From a bacterium (GTDB lineage Bacteria > Cyanobacteriota > Sericytochromatia > S15B-MN24 > VGJW01): 38,511 nucleotides of DNA. Numbering within the stretch: the stretch's first letter is position 1; each line of letters starts with the position of its first letter. The stretch lies in contig JAJXWQ010000034.1 of the NCBI GenBank assembly GCA_021781555.1, positions 1 through 38,511 on the forward strand. The letters are read 5' to 3'. Below are positions 7,714 to 14,769 of this stretch, in pieces. Position numbers and translations under genes: made by a program. Below the pieces are notes generated by a model that saw nothing but the letters and a program-made list of their open reading frames with translations, ran no database searches and was not told the origin of the DNA.

Positions 7714-7775
7714 GCAGGGCCAGTCGCGTTGCTGACCCGTCTGGAACGCCCCCCCTACTGCCCAGGAGGACGTTA

Positions 7776-8957
7776 GTGTTCGAGCAATTCACCATCGGGG
7801 TCGAGGAAGAGTACCAGATCGTCGATCCCAACACCCGCGAGCTCAAGAGCCACATTTCGGTGATGCTCGACGAGGGTCGCGTGGTCCTGGGCGAGCGCGT
7901 CAAGCCCGAGATGCACCAGTCGGTCGTCGAGGTCGGCACGGGCATCTGCAAGAACACCACCGAGGCCCGTCGCGACGTCATCGGCCTGCGCAAGACCGTC
8001 AGCCACCTTGCCCGCAAGAACGGCCTTCGCATCGCGGCCGGTGGCACGCACCCCTTCTCCGACTGGCGCCGCCAGGACATCACGCAGCACGATCGCTACT
8101 ACCAGATCGTCGAGGATCTGCAGGACGTCGCCCGTGGCAACCTGATCTTCGGCATGCACGTCCACGTCGGCGTCGAGGATCACCAGCTGGCGATCGAGCT
8201 CTTCAACCAGGCCCGCTACTTTCTCCCGCACATCCTCGCCCTGTCCTGCAGCTCGCCGTTCTGGCTCGGGCGCAAGAGCGGGCTCAAATCCACGCGTGCC
8301 TCGATCTTCCGGCAATTTCCGCGCACGGGCATCCCGGATCACTTTGACTCCTGGGCTCACTTCGAGAATTACATCGACACCCTCATCAAAACCGGCTGTA
8401 TCGACAACGGGAAGAAGGTCTGGTGGGATCTCCGGCCGCATTCCTTCTACAACACGATCGAGTTCCGGATCTGCGACCTCCCCACCTCCGTCGACACCAC
8501 GGTCGCCTTGACCGCCCTCATCCAGGCGATGGTCGCCAAGCTTTTCACGCTGCGCATCCAGAACCTCGAGTTTCGCGAGTACCCGCGCGCCCTCATCGAG
8601 GAGAACAAGTGGCGGGCCATGCGCTACGGCCTCGATGGCAAGCTGATCGACTTCGGCAAGCAGGAGGAAGTCCCGACCCGCGAGCTGGTGCTCGAGCTCC
8701 TGGAGTTCGTGGACGACGTCGTCGACGCTCTCGGATCCCGCAAGGATCTCGAGCATATCTACAAGATCCTTGAGCGCGGCACCGACGCCGACCGCCAGCT
8801 CGAGGTCTTCAAGGAGTCGGGCAACAACATGCAGGCGGTGGTCGATGACATGATCGTCCGCACCATGCAGGGGGTCGAGGGGAATACCTCGCTCCTTCCC
8901 GATCCCGCTACGATCGGCGCTCGCCCCGATGCCCCATCGGAGCCCACCAGACCGTGA
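7776..8957 (+). CDS. Carboxylate-amine ligase of the YbdK/GCS2 family
   Basis: A 393-residue ATP-dependent ligase of the glutamate-cysteine ligase type 2 family. E. coli YbdK has weak gamma-glutamylcysteine synthetase activity, and related enzymes make other gamma-glutamyl or amide bonds. Visible motifs: GVEEEYQIVD at the N-terminus (metal-binding glutamates), HQSVVEVGTGIC, GMHVHVGV (HxH), and RPHSFYNTIEFRICDLPTSV, the family's Arg-Pro/Thr-Ile-Glu-Phe-Arg signature. Start: GTG at 7776 with AGGAGG exactly six bases upstream, overruling the much longer open frame that begins upstream. It is 62 bp after the permuted ATP-grasp gene, and its stop overlaps the next start by four bases (GTGA). The substrate is not deducible: the neighbours argue for a dedicated pathway rather than plain glutathione synthesis. 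Confidence 0.93.
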   Translation: MFEQFTIGVEEEYQIVDPNTRELKSHISVMLDEGRVVLGERVKPEMHQSVVEVGTGICKNTTEARRDVIGLRKTVSHLARKNGLRIAAGGTHPFSDWRRQDITQHDRYYQIVEDLQDVARGNLIFGMHVHVGVEDHQLAIELFNQARYFLPHILALSCSSPFWLGRKSGLKSTRASIFRQFPRTGIPDHFDSWAHFENYIDTLIKTGCIDNGKKVWWDLRPHSFYNTIEFRICDLPTSVDTTVALTALIQAMVAKLFTLRIQNLEFREYPRALIEENKWRAMRYGLDGKLIDFGKQEEVPTRELVLELLEFVDDVVDALGSRKDLEHIYKILERGTDADRQLEVFKESGNNMQAVVDDMIVRTMQGVEGNTSLLPDPATIGARPDAPSEPTRP

Positions 8958-9982
8958 ATAGCCTCACGAGGCTCGATCAAGTTCCGTACGACCCCGACCT
9001 GGTCGAGGGAGCGCGCAATGCCGTTCGTGTCTGCTTGAACGTCAAGCCCGGTGAGAAGGTCACGCTCATCACCGACCGGAGCACCCTCGAGGTGGGCGCG
9101 AGCTTGTTCGACGAGCTCAAGAACGTCGGGGCCGTGGTCCAGGAGTTCGTGCTCGAGGACTACTCGGAACGCCCCCTCAAGAATACGCCCGCCCGCGTGC
9201 TGGATAGCGTCGGTCGCAGCGCGGCCACGCTGTATGCGGTCAACCCGCAGCCTGGCGAGGTCGTCACCCGGGCCCAGGTGATCAACCTTGCCACGCGCCG
9301 CAAGGTGCGTTACGGGCACATGGTCGGCATCACCAAGCGCATCATGACAGAGGGCATGCGCGCCGACTTCCACAAGATCAACCGCCTGTCGCTCCGCCTG
9401 CGCGGGATGCTCAACGAATCCCGGGTCATCCGGGTCACCAGCCCGGCCGGGACCGACCTCGAGGTCGAGCATGACCCGCTCAAGTACCGGTGGATCAAGA
9501 CCAGTGGCCTCATCAGCCGCGACGCCTGGGGCAATCTCCCGGGTGGCGAGATATTCACCCATCCTGCGCTCGTCCGCGGCGTCTGGGTCTGCGATGGACC
9601 GGCGGGCGATTACTTCAGCCAGAAGTATGGCGATCTGAAGGAGACCCCGCTCAAGGTCGAGATCTCTAATTCCCGCATCAAGAAGGCTTCCTGCGATCGC
9701 ACCGAGGTCGCGCGAGAGTTCTGGGACTACGTCCAGGAGGCCAACAACGCCAACCGCGTGGGCGAGGTCGCGGTAGGCACCAATCTCAACGTCAAGGAAT
9801 TCACGGGCAACTTGCTGCAAGACGAAAAGATCCCCGGCTTCCACATCGCCTTCGGCGAACCGTGCGGAGTCCTGACGGGGGCCGACTGGACCAGTCCCAC
9901 CCACATCGATCTCCTGGCCCGTAACTGCAACATCTGGCTGGACGGACGGCAAATCATGGCCGACGGTCAGTTCGTGATGTAA
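8954..9982 (+). CDS. Aminopeptidase of the M29 (AmpS/PepS-like) family
   Basis: A 342-residue protein resembling the M29 aminopeptidase family (two-metal enzymes). Visible family elements: LPGGEIFTHPA with the metal-binding Glu and His; the C-terminal GFHIAFGEPCGVLTGADWTS and THIDLL stretch with further metal or catalytic positions; and the N-terminal alpha/beta half (LVEGARNAVRVCLNVKPGEK). It is shorter than typical M29 enzymes (about 400 residues). It starts at GTG 8954, overlapping the ligase stop by four bases, so translation is probably coupled. In the cluster it could trim, recycle or proofread the peptide made by the ligases. That role is inference; a non-peptidase hydrolase role is possible because some family members are uncharacterised. 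Confidence 0.82.
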   Translation: MNSLTRLDQVPYDPDLVEGARNAVRVCLNVKPGEKVTLITDRSTLEVGASLFDELKNVGAVVQEFVLEDYSERPLKNTPARVLDSVGRSAATLYAVNPQPGEVVTRAQVINLATRRKVRYGHMVGITKRIMTEGMRADFHKINRLSLRLRGMLNESRVIRVTSPAGTDLEVEHDPLKYRWIKTSGLISRDAWGNLPGGEIFTHPALVRGVWVCDGPAGDYFSQKYGDLKETPLKVEISNSRIKKASCDRTEVAREFWDYVQEANNANRVGEVAVGTNLNVKEFTGNLLQDEKIPGFHIAFGEPCGVLTGADWTSPTHIDLLARNCNIWLDGRQIMADGQFVM

Positions 9983-10141
9983 GGATGAGAATACTCTGGC
10001 GCCAATGGTTCAACCGGTCGCGCCAGGGCCGCACTAGCCGGAGCTAGCCCCCCCCGTAGCCACTGCCCGAGCGCGGGAAGTATCGCGAGAGAGGTCCGGG
10101 CCCCTTCAAGAGGCCCGTTTCATACCGGAGGTTGCAACACA
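9983..10141. other. 159-bp leader between peptidase and second ATP-grasp gene
   Basis: Non-coding by inspection. It contains a short imperfect hairpin near its 3' end (GGGCCCCTTCAAGAGGCCC, then GTTT) and GGAGG ten bases before the next ATG. It could hold a weak terminator or attenuator, or a second promoter, making the fourth gene partly independent. Confidence 0.35.
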
Positions 10142-11158
10142 ATGTCGAAAGGAACGCCCCGCAAGGTCGGCATCCTGGTGGGCTTCGAGAATACCTTCCC
10201 GCAGGCCTTCATCGATGCCGTCAACAAGATGGGCAACGGAGAGGTCGTGGCCGAGTTCGCCTCGGTCGGCGTCACCAAGGACAACGACGGCAAGCGCTAT
10301 GACGTCCTGGTCGACCGGATCAGCCACGAGATCGAGATGTACAAGCCCTGGCTCAAGCAGGAGGCCCTGAACGGCGCCTACGTGATCAACGATCCCTTCT
10401 GGTGGAACGCCGACGACAAGTACTTCGACAACGCCCTGGTGGCCAAGCTGGGCGTGGCCGTGCCTCGCACCGTGGTCCTGCCGTCCCAGACCCCGCATCC
10501 CCGGACCACGTCCAAGAGCTACCGCAACATGGCGCTGATGGACTGGGACGAGATCTTCGACTACCTCAAGTTCCCTCTCTTCATGAAGCCCTATGATGGC
10601 GGCGGCTGGCGCAACGTGTACAAGTGCCGCACGCCGGAGGAAGTCTTCGAGAACTACCACCAGACCGGTCAGCTGGTGATGGTCCTCCAGGAGGCCATCG
10701 AGTTCGATTCCTACTGCCGGTGCCTTTGCGTCGGCAAGGACCGCATCATCCCCATCAAGTACGATCCCAAGGCCAAGGAGACCACCGGGTTCGGCGCTTA
10801 TCTCGATTCCGACGAGTTCGAGCCCGGCAAGAGCGCCCTGGCCGATCGCATTCACCGCGATGCCCGCGTGATCAACCACGCGCTCAACTACGACATGAAC
10901 TCGGTGGAGTTCGCCGTCCGCGACGGCGTTCCCTATGCGATCGACTTCATGAACCCCGCCCCCGACATGGACTACTACTCGATCACGCCCAAGTACTTCG
11001 ACCGGGTCGTCGAGGCGATGAGCAGCTTCGCGGTCGAGATCGCCAAGATCGGCAAGCCGCTCAACACGGAGCACTATCCCTGGCGCACGCTCCTCGAGAC
11101 CGGCGGTGAACTGCCGCAGCGGATCCCGATCGTCAAGGAGCCGGTCACGGCCAAGTAG
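10142..11158 (+). CDS. ATP-grasp ligase, RimK-like
   Basis: A 338-residue ATP-grasp enzyme. An N-terminal pre-ATP-grasp alpha/beta domain (VGILVGFENTFPQAFIDAVN) is followed by the ATP-binding core: PLFMKPYDGGGWRNVYKC holds the phosphate-binding lysine and glycine loop, and VLQEAIEFDSYCRCLCVG is the adenine-contacting/hinge region. DMNSVEFAVRDGVPYAIDFM then NPAPD gives the Glu/Asn magnesium ligands. It belongs broadly with the RimK/glutathione-synthetase-like ligases, which add amino acids or peptides to a carboxylate. It is fourth in the run with the permuted ATP-grasp ligase, YbdK-type ligase and M29 peptidase. Two different ATP-grasp enzymes plus a GCS2 ligase suggest stepwise formation of a short peptide or amide. 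The TAG stop is 12 bp from a decayed repeat copy. Confidence 0.88.
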   Translation: MSKGTPRKVGILVGFENTFPQAFIDAVNKMGNGEVVAEFASVGVTKDNDGKRYDVLVDRISHEIEMYKPWLKQEALNGAYVINDPFWWNADDKYFDNALVAKLGVAVPRTVVLPSQTPHPRTTSKSYRNMALMDWDEIFDYLKFPLFMKPYDGGGWRNVYKCRTPEEVFENYHQTGQLVMVLQEAIEFDSYCRCLCVGKDRIIPIKYDPKAKETTGFGAYLDSDEFEPGKSALADRIHRDARVINHALNYDMNSVEFAVRDGVPYAIDFMNPAPDMDYYSITPKYFDRVVEAMSSFAVEIAKIGKPLNTEHYPWRTLLETGGELPQRIPIVKEPVTAK

Positions 11159-11170
11159 GCCACAGGAAAG

Positions 11171-11271
11171 CTACCGCGTGCTCAGGGTTTGATCGGATCG
11201 AGCCCGAGGTTTCAAAGAGGGTCCGGTTGCGCAGCGTCGCGACCGGGCCCTCTGCAAGCTGCAGAAGCTAC
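11171..11271 (+). repeat. CTAG-bounded element, decayed copy 4 (forward) flanked by AAGCTAC
   Basis: Clear but diverged homology to the element (GGGTTTGATCGGATCGAGCC, then GGTCCGGTTGCGCAGCG). The terminal CTAG has become CTAC on both sides. The seven bases AAGCTAC occur at 11168-11174 and 11265-11271, resembling a target-site duplication. It lies between the second ATP-grasp gene and the C11 peptidase gene. Confidence 0.75.
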
Positions 11272-11383
11272 AGCCTGGCCTGGACGAACCCATTTTTTAA
11301 CGCCACCTTAAGTAAGATCCTGAAAAACGGCCAGATAACCTCCCTGGACGGGCGCGGTGCGCCCCTGGAGGAGGAGTAGAGGA

Positions 11384-13261
11384 ATGGCTTTGCCTGTCGA
11401 CGGCCTGGTGCGCGATGGCCTGAAGTTCGTGAGTTCCGCGCTGCGGCAGGATCTGACCCGAAACACCGCTCCCGTCGCCAGGGATGCCGCCGACGCGGTC
11501 GAACGCGATGCCGCAGACGCTTTGGGCCACGCCGCAGTGCCGGATGCCAGCGCCAAGGCCGGCTCTCTGGGCCGGGACGTGTTCAAGAGCTCGGATTATC
11601 CGTTCGTCAATCCGCACTCGAAGTCCGCCTGGGCGCATGTTCACGCCGTGGGTGGGACGCAACAGGTCGCCGCCCTTCCGGCGGTGTCAAACAAGGCTAC
11701 CAAGCTCGGCGTCTACGGTGTCTTCGACAACAACCTCTCGCAGGGCGGGAAGGTGATCGCCCAGCGCTTCGCCAAGCTCGGCAAGCTGGCCCATGCCGGC
11801 CTGGTCTACCAGTCGACCGATCCGGTCGACCACATGACGATCCGAGAACTCGACGACGCGGGCAAGCTGCCTTACCTGAAGCTCGGAAACCAATCGGGAT
11901 CTGACCCCGCGCAGCTCGAGAACTTCGTGCGCCAGAACCTCTTCGGCTCGAGCGGCGGAGCGGCCAGCGGCGCCAAGGACCTGGTGCTCGCCGATCACGG
12001 CGGGGCCATCTTCGGCTGGGGGCAGACCAAGCAGGGCGCGATCATGGGTTGGCCCGACGCCATGCAGGCGATCCGCAACGGCATGCCCGCCGACCAGAAG
12101 CTGCGGGCCCTGGTGCTCGACATGTGCATGACGGGCGGCTCTGCCGAGGCTGCCGTCGAGGCCTCTGCCAAGAACGTCGCCGACGTGATGGTAGGCTCGG
12201 AGGACGAGTCGATCTCGGAGGGCTTCCACGAGGACAAGCTCCTGGCCGCGCTCAACGCCAATCCGAACCTGGACGGCAAGGCCATCTCGAAGGAAATCAT
12301 GGCGGCGAGCAAGCCGCACAGCATCGACACCCGGGATTACCAGGTCGTGGCGACCTCGCTCGATCCCAAGAAGGTCTCCGCCTTCACGTCGGCTTTCAAG
12401 AACCTCGCCGATCTCTTGAAGAGCAAGGGCGAGGGCGATCAGGGCATGCGCCAGAGCATCCGGCAGGCCTTCGCCGCCACGCGGGCTCCCTACGTGGAGA
12501 CCGGGCCCGAGGCCTATCCCAACCGCGACGTCAAGCTCCTGATGCAGAATCTCCGCGCCCACGTCAAGGACCCCCAGATCGTTGCCGCCACTCGTGCCGT
12601 GGACCAGGCGCACGACGGCATGGTGATCGCCCACCAGGAGAATCAGGTGGAGCGCGGGGCCACCCGCGGGATGTCCGTCAGCTTGACGCCCCAGTACTGG
12701 AACGATGCCCCGCTCGGCCTGTACGGCAAGACGACGACGTACGGCGAGTACTACAAGCAGACGGCCTTCGACCAGGCTACCGGCTGGTCGGGAGTGCTCG
12801 ACCTGGCCAACCGCGACGATGCCCTGCTCGCCCAAGGCGTCAAGGTGTCGCAGGGGGGAGACAAGGCCGGGGCGATCGGCCTCCTGCGCCAGGCCGTGGC
12901 CGAGAACCCCACCAACCTGACCGCACAGGCATGGCTGGGATCGCTGCTGGCCCAGGACGCCAAGACGGCCCCCGAGGCCCAGAATATTCTGCGTGGCGTC
13001 GCTCGCCATCAAGCCTTCGGCTCGCTGAGCCTGGCGACCACCAAGCGGGACCTGGGCACGGCACTGGCCAACAGTGGCGATCCAACCCGGGCGGCGATCG
13101 AGCTGGGTAAGATGAAGGACAACCTGGACGCCTACCTGGCCGCCGGCCAGAGCAGCCTCTCCTACAGCGACTACCTGAACACGCAGCAACAGATCCAGGC
13201 TCGCTTCGGCGGCGCGCTCGCTCTCCTCGGCAAGCTCAAGCAGCCCGCGGCCAAGCCATAA
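11384..13261 (+). CDS. Clostripain-family (C11) cysteine peptidase with C-terminal TPR-like helices
   Basis: A 625-residue protein. Residues 1-65 are an Ala/Asp-rich helical leader (TAPVARDAADAVERDAADA) with no signal peptide. Residues about 105-400 resemble C11 peptidases (caspase-like clan CD): the strand LGVYGVFDNNL matches the family start, His205 in VLADHGG is the expected catalytic histidine, and Cys248 in LVLDMCMTGGSAEAAVE the nucleophile. C-terminal residues about 455-625 contain helix pairs like tetratricopeptide repeats (GDKAGAIGLLRQAVAENPTN then LTAQAWLGSLLA), probably for partner binding. The ATG at 11384 follows GAGGAGGAGTAGAGGA. C11 enzymes usually cut after basic residues and may self-activate; specificity here is unknown. 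The missing Sec signal is unusual for this normally secreted family. Confidence 0.85.
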   Translation: MALPVDGLVRDGLKFVSSALRQDLTRNTAPVARDAADAVERDAADALGHAAVPDASAKAGSLGRDVFKSSDYPFVNPHSKSAWAHVHAVGGTQQVAALPAVSNKATKLGVYGVFDNNLSQGGKVIAQRFAKLGKLAHAGLVYQSTDPVDHMTIRELDDAGKLPYLKLGNQSGSDPAQLENFVRQNLFGSSGGAASGAKDLVLADHGGAIFGWGQTKQGAIMGWPDAMQAIRNGMPADQKLRALVLDMCMTGGSAEAAVEASAKNVADVMVGSEDESISEGFHEDKLLAALNANPNLDGKAISKEIMAASKPHSIDTRDYQVVATSLDPKKVSAFTSAFKNLADLLKSKGEGDQGMRQSIRQAFAATRAPYVETGPEAYPNRDVKLLMQNLRAHVKDPQIVAATRAVDQAHDGMVIAHQENQVERGATRGMSVSLTPQYWNDAPLGLYGKTTTYGEYYKQTAFDQATGWSGVLDLANRDDALLAQGVKVSQGGDKAGAIGLLRQAVAENPTNLTAQAWLGSLLAQDAKTAPEAQNILRGVARHQAFGSLSLATTKRDLGTALANSGDPTRAAIELGKMKDNLDAYLAAGQSSLSYSDYLNTQQQIQARFGGALALLGKLKQPAAKP

Positions 13262-13266
13262 CCAGA

Positions 13267-13287
13267 CCGATCGATCGCCTTGATCGG
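13267..13287 (+). terminator. Weak hairpin after the C11 peptidase gene
   Basis: CCGATC (13267-13272) and GATCGG (13282-13287) form a perfect 6-bp stem with a 9-base loop, followed by CTTCT. It is located just after the stop codon. There is no strong T-run, so terminator function is tentative. Confidence 0.3.
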
Positions 13288-13325
13288 CTTCTGCGACTGG
13301 GGTATCCTCATTTCTTGAAACAGGA

Positions 13326-13871
13326 ATGGAAAAGAGTCGAGGATCCCTGCTCCGCCACCTCGTACCGGACGAGACCGTGCGGCGGGTCGAAGATCTCGAT
13401 CCCGAGCGCCTGGCTGCCGAAGGCATCGCCGGCTTGATCCTCGACCTCGACGACACCTTGGTCTGTGCTGCCGACCCGCTGGCGACGGACGGGGTTTGCG
13501 AGTGGATCGAGAGCACCCGGGCGCACCTCAAGGTCGTGATCTTGAGCAACAACCACCGCCGCCACAGGGTGGCGCCGGTCGCACGGCAGCTGTCGCTCCC
13601 CTTCATCCTGCGCGCCTTCAAGCCGTTGCGCTCCGGGTTCCGGCGTGCGCTCGAGCTCCTCGAGCTCCCGGCCGAGCAGGTCGCGGTCGTGGGCGACCAG
13701 GTCTTCACCGACGTTCTGGGCGGGCGACGGCTGGGAGCGCGGACGATCCTGGTGACCCCCCTGTCGGCCCACGAGCGCCGGTGGGCTCGCCGCCTGATGC
13801 GCCGGCTCGAGCGAACGGTACTCTCTGGTGTGCAGCGGACTCGCGCCGGGGGCGTGGGTCCGCTACGATGA
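13326..13871 (+). CDS. YqeG-family HAD phosphatase
   Basis: A 181-residue HAD-superfamily IIIA phosphatase of the YqeG type. Visible motifs: Asp40-Leu-Asp42-Asp-Thr (DLDDTL, nucleophile and acid/base), Ser74 in ILSNN, Lys99 in AFKP and GDQVFTDVLGGRRLG (Asp124, Asp129). Length agrees with the family. Relatives in yeast and plants dephosphorylate phosphatidylglycerol-phosphate. In bacteria the role is less certain, and phospholipid synthesis is plausible. Start: ATG 13326. It is followed after 24 bp by purine nucleoside phosphorylase and then PBP1A, so the three may form one transcription unit. Confidence 0.9.
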   Translation: MEKSRGSLLRHLVPDETVRRVEDLDPERLAAEGIAGLILDLDDTLVCAADPLATDGVCEWIESTRAHLKVVILSNNHRRHRVAPVARQLSLPFILRAFKPLRSGFRRALELLELPAEQVAVVGDQVFTDVLGGRRLGARTILVTPLSAHERRWARRLMRRLERTVLSGVQRTRAGGVGPLR

Positions 13872-13895
13872 CAAGACTATCGTGAAAGGTCAGTC

Positions 13896-14699
13896 ATGCC
13901 GGCTTCGATGACGCAGCCCGATTTCGAGCAAGCGGCCGCACTCTGCCGCGGTGATGCCGAGCCCGTGGAGTACGGGATCATCCTGGGTAGCGGCCTGTCC
14001 ATCCTGGACGAGCTCGAGGATCGCCGCGACACATCGTACCGCGACATTCCTGGGTTTCCACCTTCCACGGTCGAGGGCCACAAGGGTCTGCTGTCGATCG
14101 GACGCATCCCGGGCGGATCCCGGGTGGCGATCGCTCGCGGGCGTTTTCACCTCTACGAGGGCCTCCCCGCGGCGTCGGCACGTTACCTCGTGAGCTTGTT
14201 CGCCGCACTCGGCTCGCACTCGGTCATCCTGTCCAATGCGGCGGGCGGGCTGCGGGCCGACTTCACGCCCGGCGACCTCATGCTCCTTTCCGACCAGCTG
14301 AACTTGACCTTCCGATCGAGCGCCGAGGCCGGAGCGGTCAAGTTCGGCCAGGCGCTCTACGATCCGTCCTGGCAGGCACAGGCACTGGCGATCGCCGGAG
14401 CCCAGGGCCTGCCGGTGAGCCAGGGGGTCTACGTCGGCTTGCTCGGTCCGAGCTACGAGACGGCTGGCGAGATCGCCTTCCTGTCGCGTTTCGCGGACGC
14501 CGTCGGGATGTCGACGGTCCTCGAGGCGCAGGCCGCCGCGAGCCTCGGCCTGCGGGCCCTGGGGGTCTCGTGCATCACCAATGTGGCCATCACGACGGTC
14601 GGCCTGGCTCAGACCAGCCACGCCGAGGTCATGGACGTGGCCCAGCGCGCCTCTGGCCACCTCGAGCGCCTTCTGGTAGCCCTTTGCAAGGCCTCCTGA
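13896..14699 (+). CDS. punA: Purine nucleoside phosphorylase
   Basis: A 267-residue trimeric-type purine nucleoside phosphorylase (PNP/MTAP family), which cleaves purine nucleosides with phosphate to base plus ribose-1-phosphate. Visible motifs: ILGSGLSILDE (phosphate-binding serine), VEGHKGLLSIGRI, GRFHLYEG (His contacting phosphate), SNAAGGLRADFTPGDLML, GLLGPSYETAGEIAFLSRFA and VGMSTVLEA (purine site; family members usually have Pro before the Glu, here Leu). SCITNVA carries the purine-binding Asn and SHAEVM the His-containing helix. Length is normal. AAAGG lies six bases before the ATG; a second in-frame ATG four codons on is possible. Confidence 0.94.
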   Translation: MPASMTQPDFEQAAALCRGDAEPVEYGIILGSGLSILDELEDRRDTSYRDIPGFPPSTVEGHKGLLSIGRIPGGSRVAIARGRFHLYEGLPAASARYLVSLFAALGSHSVILSNAAGGLRADFTPGDLMLLSDQLNLTFRSSAEAGAVKFGQALYDPSWQAQALAIAGAQGLPVSQGVYVGLLGPSYETAGEIAFLSRFADAVGMSTVLEAQAAASLGLRALGVSCITNVAITTVGLAQTSHAEVMDVAQRASGHLERLLVALCKAS

Positions 14700-14769
14700 T
14701 GGCCCTGCGGCGCCGCCGCTGCCCCCGCTCCAGATCGGGCCAGCGGGGCACGTAGACGAGACCGTTCCC

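Noticed and set aside
7179-7775. Upstream extension of the YbdK-type ligase
   Set aside because: Overlaps the permuted ATP-grasp gene out of frame; AGGAGG plus GTG at 7776 define the start.
11687-13708. Long antisense open frame (673 codons) over the C11 peptidase
   Set aside because: Runs opposite a gene with intact His/Cys catalytic motifs; low-complexity Gly/Arg/Val-rich translation.
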